DNA of 52,895 bases, from assembly GCA_008363215.1 (NCBI GenBank), contig RHKP01000019.1, positions 1-52,895 of the forward strand, given 5' to 3'. Below the pieces are notes generated by a model, which saw only the letters and a list, made by a program, of their open reading frames with translations, did no database searches and was not told where the DNA came from. The position numbers were made by a program, and so were the translations under genes. Source of the DNA: Cyanobacteria bacterium CYA. Its GTDB lineage: Bacteria; Planctomycetota; Phycisphaerae; Phycisphaerales; UBA1924. Within the stretch, counting starts at the first letter, position 1. Each line of letters opens with the position of its first letter. This document shows positions 7,717 through 16,100 of the stretch, one piece after another.

Positions 7717-10035
7717 CTACACCGCCACAAACGCGAGCGCCCGTTTGACGTAGGGGCGCAACTGCCCATCCGTGACCGTCGCGGCATCGGCGGCCGGATT
7801 GGTGTCGTGGTGGAAGTCGTTGCTGAACTCCACGAGTTGATCCAACTCCGTGAACTTGGCGGCGGAGATGATGGGCGCTCCGTTCTGCTGAGCCGTTCGT
7901 GCGCGGTTCCGAAAATCGCGGAGCATCTCCCCATCCCTGAACTTGTCGGGGCACGCGACGCGGAGGTAGCGTTCGAGGTGCGGCCGGATGCTCTGCGCCA
8001 CCTTCAGACGGTCCCCAGTTCCATTGGTGACGTACTCCGTCAAGAGAGCGTGCCGCTTGTCGTGGCGGCCCAACTTCTCGCTCTCAATATCCCATGCCGC
8101 GATCGTTGACCCGTTCGTACCCCTGCCAACCACGATACAGGTGGTGTCGGTCACATTTCCGCCGGGGTGAGGCGCAACCCGGTCGTACACCTCAAACAGG
8201 AAATGCTCATCGTGGGACATGACGATGACTTGGGCGACGCGGGGAAGAAGCGTCCGAATCTCCTGAATCGTCTGCATCCGCCGATGTTTGTCCAGACTAG
8301 ACATGGGATCATCCAAGACCACAACCCTGTTCTGTCGGTTCGGGTCTTGCTCTAGCGCCGCGAGGAAGAACGCGAGGGCGAGCGTGTTTCGGTCGCCAGC
8401 GCTGAGCGTGTTCTTGAACGCGGCATTCCCCGTCGCGGCCGTAGCGCCCACGGGCACCTCATGGCCGTTGATGAGAAGGCGGTAGACACACGATGGGCGG
8501 CCCGGCGTCGGTTGGGGCGTGATATTCACGAGAGTGAAGTTCGCGCCGAGCCGCGAGAGGTAGGTGTTGATCGCTGTTAGTGTGTTGGGGAAAGCCGCCG
8601 CACGGTGCGCGTCGAGGGCTTGCTGCGCCGTCACTTTGTCCGCTTCGGCCGCTTCCTTCCCTGCCTTAGCGTCCATGTACTCTTGGCACGCGGTGACGTT
8701 CGCGGGAGTGTGTCGGTTCTTCGTCGCGCGAAGGCGTTTGAGTTCCGTTTCGGCGGTGGCCGGGCTGCCGGTCCGCGCCGCTTCTTTCACTCGCCGGATC
8801 GCCTCATTGCAACCCGTGAGAGAGTCGCTGGCGGTTGCCACGTTGTCCGCAGCCGCTTGGTACGCGCGAATCTTTGCTCGCGTGTCGTCACTCAGGGTCG
8901 CAGCGGTGAGCGGATCGGCTCGCTTGCTTCGGATCGCTGCGAGTACCGCATCTCTCGCTTGCTGCCAAGCGGTAGCGATGCCCGTTGTGTCGATCACTAC
9001 TTCCGGTACGGCGGTGAGCGGCGACCAGAATCCTCGGCGCTCCATCGCCGTGCTCACTTGTCGCTCGAATCCCGCTAGAGCGTCCCCTTTGAGTGCTGAT
9101 TCAACGCGGATGACGGCCGCAGCAAGATCAGCCTGTAACTGGGTGTACGCTTGACCGAAGTACGCCCGGTAGTGGCCGAACAAGGCGGATTCTGAGAGAG
9201 GTTGCGCGCAGAATGGCCAATCTCCATCCGGGGTCAAAGCGGCCCCTTGTGGCCCCATCCGCATTCCTGTCCCCACCCATCCCTCCGCACCTTGTCCGAG
9301 AGCCGCGAAGTGCTGCTTGACGGCTTCGACGGCGGCTGCATCCAAGTCGGCCACAGTTCGGCCGAGCAACGTGTCGATTTCGGCGAAGTCCACGACGGGC
9401 AGCGCCAAGGCGGAGAACTCCGGCGTGGTGCGTACTGCCTCCACGTTCTGAAGCGCTCGAAGCCGCTCCTCCGAAGCCTTGATCGTCTCGTCAATGTCAG
9501 CGCGAGCGGCGAGTCCGCAGAAATCGTCTAGGTTCAAGCCGTGCCGATCGGCTACGGGTATGGCATCGGACTTCTCGCGCAGAGTCCGGTTGTGGTCACG
9601 AATCTCGGCAGCGATATCATCAACGCGACGCGCAAGCGCGACGCCCGCTGCACCCACGATTAGTTCGTGAAGGTTCTGCCGGTGCTCGGCTGCCACGTCC
9701 ATCCCGGAGTACACGTTCTTGTCCACGAACGCATCATCGAACACGAGGACATCCGCGCATGTGCGCGACCACGCGCCATTCTGAAAGATCGCAGGTGGCG
9801 GGCCGCCAGTGCATTCAATGATCGCCTCCGGTGCTTGCGTCGCGCCGAGACGCCGCCGCTCTGTGATGGGAAGCGACTCACCCGTCGCAAGCGATCGCAT
9901 GATCGCCGCAAGCGTCGTCTTGCCGCGTGCGTTCTCAGCGTAGACCAATGTGAGTTTCCGAAGGTCAAAGTTCGCGCCGGTATTGACGGCATCGAACTGC
10001 CCAATGGATCGGAGTAGACGTAGTTTCTGGATCAT
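7717..10035 (-). CDS. SMC/ABC-type ATPase, COG4694 (AAA_13)-like, PrrC/RloC-related
   Basis: 772 aa cytosolic ATPase. Walker A ENARGKTT is at residues about 34-41, the ABC signature LSAGDRNTLALAFFLA near 544, Walker B VVVLDDPMSSLD near 570 and the H-loop MSHDEH near 605. The middle is helical or coiled-coil. At about residue 270, WPFCAQPL sits where relatives carry a CPxC-type zinc-hook motif, with only one Cys kept. This architecture is that of the family containing the anticodon nucleases PrrC and RloC. The C-terminus has HLERYLRVA and SNDFHHDT segments that could hold nuclease residues, but I cannot confirm the Arg-Glu-His triad. The gene is alone and faces the tRNA scar. A phage-triggered translation-inhibiting role is possible; a generic DNA-end ATPase is the alternative. 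Confidence 0.75.
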   Translation of the reverse strand: MIQKLRLLRSIGQFDAVNTGANFDLRKLTLVYAENARGKTTLAAIMRSLATGESLPITERRRLGATQAPEAIIECTGGPPPAIFQNGAWSRTCADVLVFDDAFVDKNVYSGMDVAAEHRQNLHELIVGAAGVALARRVDDIAAEIRDHNRTLREKSDAIPVADRHGLNLDDFCGLAARADIDETIKASEERLRALQNVEAVRTTPEFSALALPVVDFAEIDTLLGRTVADLDAAAVEAVKQHFAALGQGAEGWVGTGMRMGPQGAALTPDGDWPFCAQPLSESALFGHYRAYFGQAYTQLQADLAAAVIRVESALKGDALAGFERQVSTAMERRGFWSPLTAVPEVVIDTTGIATAWQQARDAVLAAIRSKRADPLTAATLSDDTRAKIRAYQAAADNVATASDSLTGCNEAIRRVKEAARTGSPATAETELKRLRATKNRHTPANVTACQEYMDAKAGKEAAEADKVTAQQALDAHRAAAFPNTLTAINTYLSRLGANFTLVNITPQPTPGRPSCVYRLLINGHEVPVGATAATGNAAFKNTLSAGDRNTLALAFFLAALEQDPNRQNRVVVLDDPMSSLDKHRRMQTIQEIRTLLPRVAQVIVMSHDEHFLFEVYDRVAPHPGGNVTDTTCIVVGRGTNGSTIAAWDIESEKLGRHDKRHALLTEYVTNGTGDRLKVAQSIRPHLERYLRVACPDKFRDGEMLRDFRNRARTAQQNGAPIISAAKFTELDQLVEFSNDFHHDTNPAADAATVTDGQLRPYVKRALAFVAV

Positions 10036-10098
10036 GTGTTCCCCGCGAGAAAACCCACTGCGACGGGAGCAGTTTACGCGGGCAACGGGGATAATGAC

Positions 10099-10314
10099 CT
10101 AGCCGGGGGGCCTGAAGGCGAAGTAGTCCACCACGGCGGCGCGATCGGCTCCGGGGTAGGACTCCAGCACCTCCGCGAGTTCCTCCGGGCCGAATCCCCC
10201 AACCGCCGTCCCTTCCGGGAGCCGGGCCGCGAGGGCGCGGATCGCCGCGATGGTGGATTCGTCGTCTTCAATGAACGCCCGGAGCGCCCGCTCTCTGTCG
10301 TGGTGAATCCTCAT
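10099..10314 (-). CDS. Small 71 aa protein coupled to the scaffold-like gene
   Basis: The ATG at 10314 overlaps the stop of the upstream gene in an ATGA arrangement. The protein starts MRIHHDRERALRAFIEDDES and is short, acidic and helical, with no recognised domain. The coupling and the phage-like partner suggest a remnant of a phage structural module. Confidence 0.5.
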   Translation of the reverse strand: MRIHHDRERALRAFIEDDESTIAAIRALAARLPEGTAVGGFGPEELAEVLESYPGADRAAVVDYFAFRPPG

Positions 10315-10904
10315 CGCCCACCCCCGTAGCGCCGACGCGCCGCGTCCGCCGCGATGCTCCCGTGTCTGCCTTCGTAGGCGAACTGGGCGGTAAGGTTCCA
10401 AGTGGGGCCGGGGCGGAAGCACGAATCGTCCCCGTGGGGGTTCGCACCGATCCCGCCTCCACGCGCGTTCCCGCTCACGTTGCCGGGCCACCAGAACCCG
10501 CGCCGGGACTTCAACTCCGCGTGAATCCACGCGAGCGGCTCCGAGCCTGGGACCGTGTTCGGCGCATCGGGCTTCGTCACCACGCGGCCCGTCTTCGGGT
10601 CAACGTGGAAGAGAGCGCCCGCGAGGTTGCGGAAGTCTTCGTAGTGCTCCTCTCGCGCTCCGCTCTTGGCGAACGCTTCGCGGAGCGCCGCGTCCACCTT
10701 CTCCCCCGCCCAGCGTGCTTCCACGTCGGCGGCGCGAGCCTTCGCTTCGTCGCGTTCCTTCGTGGTGTCCGTGATCCGGGCAAGGATCGCGGTTTCGTCG
10801 GCTTCCTCTCCGAGTCCGACCGACTTGGCGAGCGTGGCGCGGAGGGCCGCGAGTTGGGCGGAGAGTTCCTCCACGGTGGGAGTGTTGGGGTTCGTATCGC
10901 TCAC
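10311..10904 (-). CDS. Phage scaffold-like protein (197 aa)
   Basis: The N-terminal half is a coiled coil rich in Ala, Glu and Arg (VEELSAQLAALRATLAKSVG, then ITDTTKERDEAKARAADVEA). The C-terminal half has a Gly-rich stretch (FWWPGNVSGNARGGGIGANP) before an Arg-rich tail. That layout resembles scaffolding proteins upstream of major capsid genes. No capsid, portal or terminase gene is nearby, so this looks like a stranded piece of a prophage. The family call rests on composition and layout only. Confidence 0.45.
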   Translation of the reverse strand: MSDTNPNTPTVEELSAQLAALRATLAKSVGLGEEADETAILARITDTTKERDEAKARAADVEARWAGEKVDAALREAFAKSGAREEHYEDFRNLAGALFHVDPKTGRVVTKPDAPNTVPGSEPLAWIHAELKSRRGFWWPGNVSGNARGGGIGANPHGDDSCFRPGPTWNLTAQFAYEGRHGSIAADAARRRYGGGR

Positions 10905-10930
10905 GCCGCACCCCCTTCCAGCGCACGGAG

Positions 10931-11122
10931 CGCCGATTCGGCGCGGGCGCTCGGATCATCCTGTGCCAGCTCCGCAACACGGCCGCGACGCTCTACCGCC
11001 GCGAGCACGGGCTGGAGGCGTCAGCCCTGGTCCTCGGGCACGCCAGCGCCCGGGTGACGGACGCGGTGTACGCCGGGCGGGATCAGACGAAGGTGGCGGA
11101 GATCATGAGGCGGGTGGGGTGA
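10931..11122 (+). pseudogene. C-terminal stump of a tyrosine recombinase (phage integrase)
   Basis: In frame 2 the text reads QLRNTAATLYRREHGLEASA, then LVLGHASARVTDAVYAGRDQ and a TGA stop at 11120-11122. This is the end of the tyrosine recombinase catalytic domain: the LRHT-like motif (here LRNT, with Asn in place of the usual His), the LGHAS motif and the nucleophile Tyr in AVYAG. Nothing upstream encodes the rest, and the frame runs straight into the start of the leftward scaffold-like gene. About 55 residues survive, so it cannot be active. It supports past integration near the tRNA-Asp scar. Confidence 0.7.
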
Positions 11123-11156
11123 TGGGGGCCGGGGGAGCCTCGAGGAGACCGCGCAG

Positions 11157-11177
11157 ACCTTCAAGACATTTGAAGGT
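11157..11177. promoter_or_regulatory. Perfect 8-bp inverted repeat upstream of the AbiEi-like gene
   Basis: ACCTTCAA (11157-11164), a 5-nt spacer, then TTGAAGGT (11170-11177). It lies 77 bp before the ATG of a gene encoding an AbiEi-type winged helix. AbiEi antitoxins are known to repress their own operons through inverted repeats, so this is a candidate operator. It has no T tract and is not a terminator. Confidence 0.5.
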
Positions 11178-11253
11178 TGGGACGAGACCGGCCGAGTGTC
11201 TTGTTCCGAAACCTCCGCTATTGTGCGCAGTGGCGGAGGATTCGGAACACCCC

Positions 11254-11952
11254 ATGAGCGCTCAGGGCCACAAGCAAGCGATTCTCGAACTGGCGACGCG
11301 GCATGGCATCTTGCGCCCCAAGGATTTGGATCGGGCCGGCATCCCGCGGGTGTACCTTCGCCGGATGGTGGACGACGGGATGCTCAAGAAGCTCAGGCGC
11401 GGGCAGTACGCCCTCCCGGATTACGCGCCGTCGGAAGGCGCTCCCAGCGCCGAGACTCGGGATGCACCGCTACCGAATCTGCTGTCGGGCGAGGAGCGCG
11501 TGCGGCCCGACCATCCGAATCCCAAGTTCGACGACGCTGGTAGGCCGTGGCCGACACCCAGCAAGCGACAGCTGCTGGAGGTGGCGTCCCTGGCGGCGGC
11601 GCTGGACAGGGAGGCGGTTGCACAGTGGCCTCCTTTTCAGAAGGTCGGCGAGAACATGATCGACATGCCGGTGCTGATGTATGGCCCCACCATCGAGCGG
11701 CTCACGAAGTTGGTCTACGAATACGGCCTTGTGGTGAACTTCGACTGGGGGTCGTGGTCTGAGCAGGCAGGGCGACTCGTCAACGATGAGGCCGAACTTA
11801 CGAAGGCCGACATGGTGTCGATCCAGAAACTCCTCACCTGCCATTTCCGGAAGGATCGGTTCTGCGAGGGGCATCTCGCGTTTCAGCACAGAAGTGGGCA
11901 CCTGGCCGCGGTGCTTCGGCGACTCGGCGCGATTGCGGAGCAGATGGAGTGA
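11254..11952 (+). CDS. AbiEi-type HTH fused to DUF6508 (232 aa)
   Basis: Residues about 8-50 (AILELATRHGILRPKDLDRA, then RMVDDGMLKKLRRGQYAL) match the N-terminal winged helix of AbiEi-family antitoxins and regulators. After a proline-rich linker (about 55-100), residues about 130-232 match DUF6508: NFDWGSWSEQAG, then ADMVSIQKLLTCHFRKDRFC and EGHLAFQHRSGHLAAVLRRL. I chose the ATG at 11254; GGAGGA at 11235-11240 is somewhat distant (13 nt). The next gene overlaps by 4 nt. The HTH suggests DNA binding at the palindrome at 11157. DUF6508 has no known activity. The pair could be a toxin-antitoxin-like or defence unit, but that is inference. Confidence 0.7.
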   Translation: MSAQGHKQAILELATRHGILRPKDLDRAGIPRVYLRRMVDDGMLKKLRRGQYALPDYAPSEGAPSAETRDAPLPNLLSGEERVRPDHPNPKFDDAGRPWPTPSKRQLLEVASLAAALDREAVAQWPPFQKVGENMIDMPVLMYGPTIERLTKLVYEYGLVVNFDWGSWSEQAGRLVNDEAELTKADMVSIQKLLTCHFRKDRFCEGHLAFQHRSGHLAAVLRRLGAIAEQME

Positions 11953-12404
11953 CCTGGCAAGCAGCGATGGAAGACGCCCTGCGGGCGTTCGAGCAGGTGG
12001 CTGCACTTGCCGGACATTCGCTTCGCCCCGGTGAGTTGGAGGTCCAATTCCTGGCCGCTCCTCATCAACCTCCGACGGCGCTGCCGAGCGGAAGGATGGC
12101 GGTGTATTGCTTCGGCTTCGGCGATGAATGGCTCAAGATCGGCAAAGCCGGACCGAAGTCTGGACCTCGATTCACGAGCCACCACTACAACACCAGCGCG
12201 CCGAGTACTCTGGCCAAGTCGCTCATCGCCGATAGCCGCATGGGATCGGTGGCGGACTTCCGACCCGAACGGGCAGGGGATTGGATTCGACAGCGGACGC
12301 ATCGGGTCAACCTGTTGCTTCCCTCAAGACGAGATGGCACCCTGCTCGCCCTGTTGGAGGCGTTTCTGCACGCACGATTCAAGCCTCGGTACGAAGGGCA
12401 CTGA
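11949..12404 (+). CDS. GIY-YIG-like protein (151 aa)
   Basis: It starts at a GTG whose last bases overlap the TGA of the preceding gene (GTGA). Residues about 48-90 (GRMAVYCFGFGDEWLKIGKA, then FTSHHYN) fit a divergent GIY-YIG nuclease core with VYCF in the first strand and KIGKA in the second. A C-terminal helix, LLALLEAFLHARFKPRYEG, carries the Glu expected of the catalytic metal-binding position. The protein is short and soluble. Translational coupling to an AbiEi-HTH/DUF6508 protein suggests a two-component unit. A terminator-like hairpin follows at 12556. Confidence 0.65.
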   Translation: MTWQAAMEDALRAFEQVAALAGHSLRPGELEVQFLAAPHQPPTALPSGRMAVYCFGFGDEWLKIGKAGPKSGPRFTSHHYNTSAPSTLAKSLIADSRMGSVADFRPERAGDWIRQRTHRVNLLLPSRRDGTLLALLEAFLHARFKPRYEGH

Positions 12405-12512
12405 GCGGACGGGAGTGTTTGCCCGCCTTTGAGTGTCGCAGGTACCGCTGTCAAGATTGCTGCACGCTGGAAACCCCGCCAAGGCTGGCGACGGGCCGAG
12501 AAGCGTCGCTAC

Positions 12513-12626
12513 GAGTTACCCACCAGGCCGCGATCAAGAAAATCTGCATCGATTCAACGGCCCTCCCATCGCGGGAGGGCCGTTGTCGTTGGCGGCCCGG
12601 CTGGTAACTCGAGTTACCGAGTTACC
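12513..12626. repeat. GAGTTACC repeat cluster with a 16-bp perfect palindrome
   Basis: GAGTTACC occurs at 12513-12520, 12611-12618 and 12619-12626, and inverted at 12603-12610. The copies at 12603-12618 form the perfect palindrome GGTAACTCGAGTTACC. The cluster lies in an otherwise geneless stretch (12405-12709) ahead of a broken excisionase-like gene. It could be an operator, a recombinase binding array or an att core. Confidence 0.55.
12556..12584 (+). terminator. Strong hairpin, terminator-like
   Basis: AACGGCCCTCCC (12556-12567) and GGGAGGGCCGTT (12573-12584) form a perfect 12-bp stem with a 5-nt loop. No clean T run follows (GTCGTT), so it may be bidirectional or structural. It could end the AbiEi/GIY-YIG operon. 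Confidence 0.45.
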
Positions 12627-12709
12627 GCCTCAAAGCAGCGTGGATTCTTCCTCCGTCGCAAGCAGCCACGGCCTGGTGAGGGCCGGGCCAGACGAGCGAG
12701 GAGTCCGGC

Positions 12710-12898
12710 GTGAAGCAGCAAGATTCAACAGGAATGGCAAATGAGGCCAAGGCCGATTGCCACGAGGAGGCCCCGGCCGCGGACGAGCAGATCACGCTTT
12801 CGCAGGCGGCCAAGCCGGCCCCCGGGCGTCCTCGGCGCGGGCCGCTAGTTACAGCAACTTTTCGGGGCTGTCCCGCAACTCCGGTTCCTTGGGCGTGA
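12710..12898 (+). pseudogene. N-terminal fragment of a DUF1580/excisionase-like protein
   Basis: A GTG at 12710 follows GAGGAG at 12698-12703 with 6-nt spacing. The protein reads normally to about residue 41 (EQITLSQAAKPAPGRP), which matches the opening of small MerR/excisionase-like DUF1580 proteins common in planctomycete mobile elements (LTLxxAAxxxPGRP). The expected RWxxxG helix is missing. The sequence becomes unrelated at about 12835, close to the end of a leftward gene fragment. I read it as a gene cut at a recombination junction. Confidence 0.4.
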
Positions 12899-13110
12899 AC
12901 TTGCGCTCCGCGTCGATGCGGACGCCCTCCAAGTCATTCCGCGTAAGCCCAGAGGCGAGCGGGGAAGCCGCGAGGACGGCGGACACCGCCTCCCGGTCCC
13001 CGGCCTGGATCGCGCCCCGGATCGCTTCGCGGCGGGCGCTCTCACTGATCCCGCGAAGCGCGGCCCGCACGTCCGCTCTTGTCTCCGGGCGGAGCGCCAG
13101 AGGACGAGGC
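12849..13110 (-). pseudogene. C-terminal fragment of a prophage-type protein
   Basis: On the minus strand the segment reads LALRPETRADVRAALRGISE, then REAIRGAIQAGDREAVSAVL and ASGLTRNDLEGVRIDAERKF, ending at TAA (12849-12851). It is well-formed helical sequence without a start codon of its own; its frame upstream is only the antisense of czcA. It looks like the tail of a phage-associated conserved protein, truncated where the czcA 3' end begins. The identification is tentative. Confidence 0.4.
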
Positions 13111-13123
13111 CGGCGATGCTGGA

Positions 13124-16100
13124 TCAGTGGTCGGGGGGAGCGGTGCGGGGGAAAGGGGGAGGCAGCGGACCCGCGGTTGCACCGGAAGGCCCGGAAGGGG
13201 GCTGTGCGGCGGCGGCGTGCACCTCCAGCGGACCGCTCTCGGGCCGTTCCCACTCCTGCGCGACGGGTTCCGGTCGCCCGGACGGATCGCGCCCGGTGAA
13301 GATGCGGTACAGAGCGGGGAGCACGACGAGCGTCAGGAGGGTGCTGGAAATCAGCCCGCCGATCACGACGGTGGCAAGCGGTTTCTGGACCTCGGCCCCC
13401 GTGCCACTGGCGACGGCCATTGGCACGAAGCCCAGCGACGCCACCAGCGCCGTCATGAGCACGGGCCGGAGCCGCACGAGCGATCCGCGGATGATTGCCT
13501 CGTCGCGGGTCAGGCCTTCGCGCCGAAGTTGGTTGATGAACGAGACCATGACCAGGCCGTTGAGCACGGCGACACCCGAGAGGGCGATGAAGCCGACTGC
13601 GGCCGAGATCGAGAACGGCATGTCGCGCAGCCACAGGGCGATGATCCCGCCGGTGAGGCCAAGAGGCACAGCGCTGAAGACCAAGACGGCGTATCGGACG
13701 CTCTTGAAAGTGGAGAAGAGCAGCAGGAAGATCAGCCCGAAGCAGATCGGCACGACGATCGTGAGCCGCTCCTTGGCGGCAACCAGATTTTCGTACTGGC
13801 CGCCCCAGTCCAGCCACTGTCCGGCTGGGAGCGCGATCGACTCGACGGCTCGCTCCGCGTCGCGGACGAACGAGCCGAGGTCGCGTCCCCGCACGTTGCA
13901 CTGGACGACGATGCGGCGCTTTCCGTTCTCGCGGCTCACCTGGTTCTGCCCTTCGGCCACATCCACCTTGGCCACGTCTCCCAGTGGAATGAAGCCTGTC
14001 TCGCGCGTCTGGACCAGCCCGGCCAGCCCTCCGCCACCGGCGGCGCTGGCGAGAGCGCCGACCATGCCGCGCTCTTCACCACCCGGCAACGGGATCGGTA
14101 GGCGTTCCAGCGCCTCGATTTGCCCGCGGATCTCGTCGGGCAGCCGCACGACGAGGTCAAACCGTCGGTCCCCCTCGAAGACCAACCCGGCCTCTGCCCC
14201 GCCAATGGCGGCCGCGACCACCTGCTGGATGTCGTGGATATTCAGGCCGTAGCGGGCGATGGCCGCCCGGTCGATGTCCACGGTCATCACCGGGAGCCCC
14301 TCGACCTGCTCCATTTTCGCGTCGGCGGCGCCCGGGACTTCTTGGATTGCGGCCAGGACCTGCTGGGCCGTCCTGGTCATCGACTCGAAGTCGTCGCCGT
14401 AGACCTTGACCGCCACGTCGCCCCGGACGCCCGAGATGAGTTCGTTGAAGCGCATCTGGATCGGCTGGGTGAACTCGTAGTTGTTGCCGGGGACGGTCGC
14501 CACGGTCAGTTCGATGAGTTTGATGAGTTTGCCCTTGTGACCCTCGACCTTGGGCCCCTCGTGTGCGTGGTCCTCGTCCGCTTCGCCGTGGGTGTGCTCG
14601 TCATGCTCGCCGTGCGAGCCGAGGCGCTCCATTGCTTCGGTCTTCTCGGCGATGAGCCTGTCGAGGTCGGCCTCGCTGCGCCACTGGCTCTTGTCCTTGA
14701 AGATGATGAACGTGTCCGACACGTTGGGGGGCATGGGATCGGTCGCCATCTCCGCGGTGCCTGTCTTGGAATAGACAAACGCGACCTCGGGGATGCCGGC
14801 GACGGCCCGTTCCACGTCGAACTGCATGGCTTGCGACTGCGAGATCGACGTAGAGGGGATGCGCATCGCGTGCATCGCCAGGTCCTTCTCGTCGAGCGTG
14901 GGTACGAACTCCTGCCCCAGGCGGGTAAAGAGCAGGGCCGAGGCGAGGAACGCCACGACCGCCGCCGCCACGATCGCCCAGCGCAGCCGCACCGAGAGCC
15001 GGACCACGGGCTCATAGGCCGCCTTGGCCCAGCGGACCAGGAACATCTCCTTCTCGGTGACTTTGCCGCGGATGAGGATGGCCACCATCGCCGGCACAAA
15101 CGTCAGCGAGAGGATGAACGCGCCGATGAGAGCGAAGATCACCGTCATTGCCATCGGGTGGAACATCTTGCCTTCGACGCCTGTCAGCGCCAGGATCGGG
15201 AAGTACACCGTCACGATGATGGCCTGCCCATAGACGGACGGCTGGATCATCTCCTTTGCGGCCACCATCACTTCGTGCAGGCGTTCCTGGAGGGTGAGTA
15301 CCCGGCCGTTGTGGTGCTGGGCCTCGGCGAGGCGGCGCAGGCAGTTTTCCACGATGATGACCGCGCCGTCCACGATCAGCCCGAAGTCGATGGCGCCCAG
15401 CGACATCAGATTGCCGCTCACCTTGTTCTGCACCATGCCGGTCGCCGTCATCAGCATGGACAGGGGGATTGCCGCAGCGCAGATGAGCGCGGCCCGGACG
15501 TTCCCGAGGAGCAGGAGCAGAACGACGATCACCAGGACCGCGCCCTCGAGCAGGTTCTTCTGAACCGTCTTGATTGTGGCATCCACCAACTTGGTGCGGT
15601 TGAGGACAGTCTTGGCGTGGATGCCCGCGGGGAGGCTCTTCTGGATCTCGGGCATCCTGGCGTCCACGGCCGCGGCGACGGTCCGGCTGTTGGCTCCCAG
15701 GAGCATGATGACCGTGCCGACGACGACCTCTTCGCCGTTCTCGCTGGCCGACCCGGTGCGCAGCTCGCGCCCGATGCCCACCCCATCGGGCACGACGATG
15801 TCTCGCACATAGATCGGGACGCCGTTGCGCGTGCCGACGACGATGCTCGAAAGTTGGTCGATGTTCTCGATGCGCCCCGTAGCCCGCACGAGGTACGACT
15901 CGCCGTTGTGCTCGACGTAGCCAGCGCCGGTGGAGACGTTGTTCTTCTCGATGGCCTCGATGACCTCGGAGAACGTCAGCCCGTAGGACACCAGTTTCAT
16001 CGGGTCGGGCTGGACGTGGTACTGCTTGACGTACCCGCCGATGGCCTCCACGCCCGCGACATCCTTGATCCCCTTGAGTTGCGGGCGGATCACCCAGTCC

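Noticed and set aside
12430..12600. Possible second tRNA or att copy near the 12556 hairpin
   Set aside because: No T arm or acceptor pairing was found and there is no match to the tRNA-Asp 3' fragment at 7565-7606.
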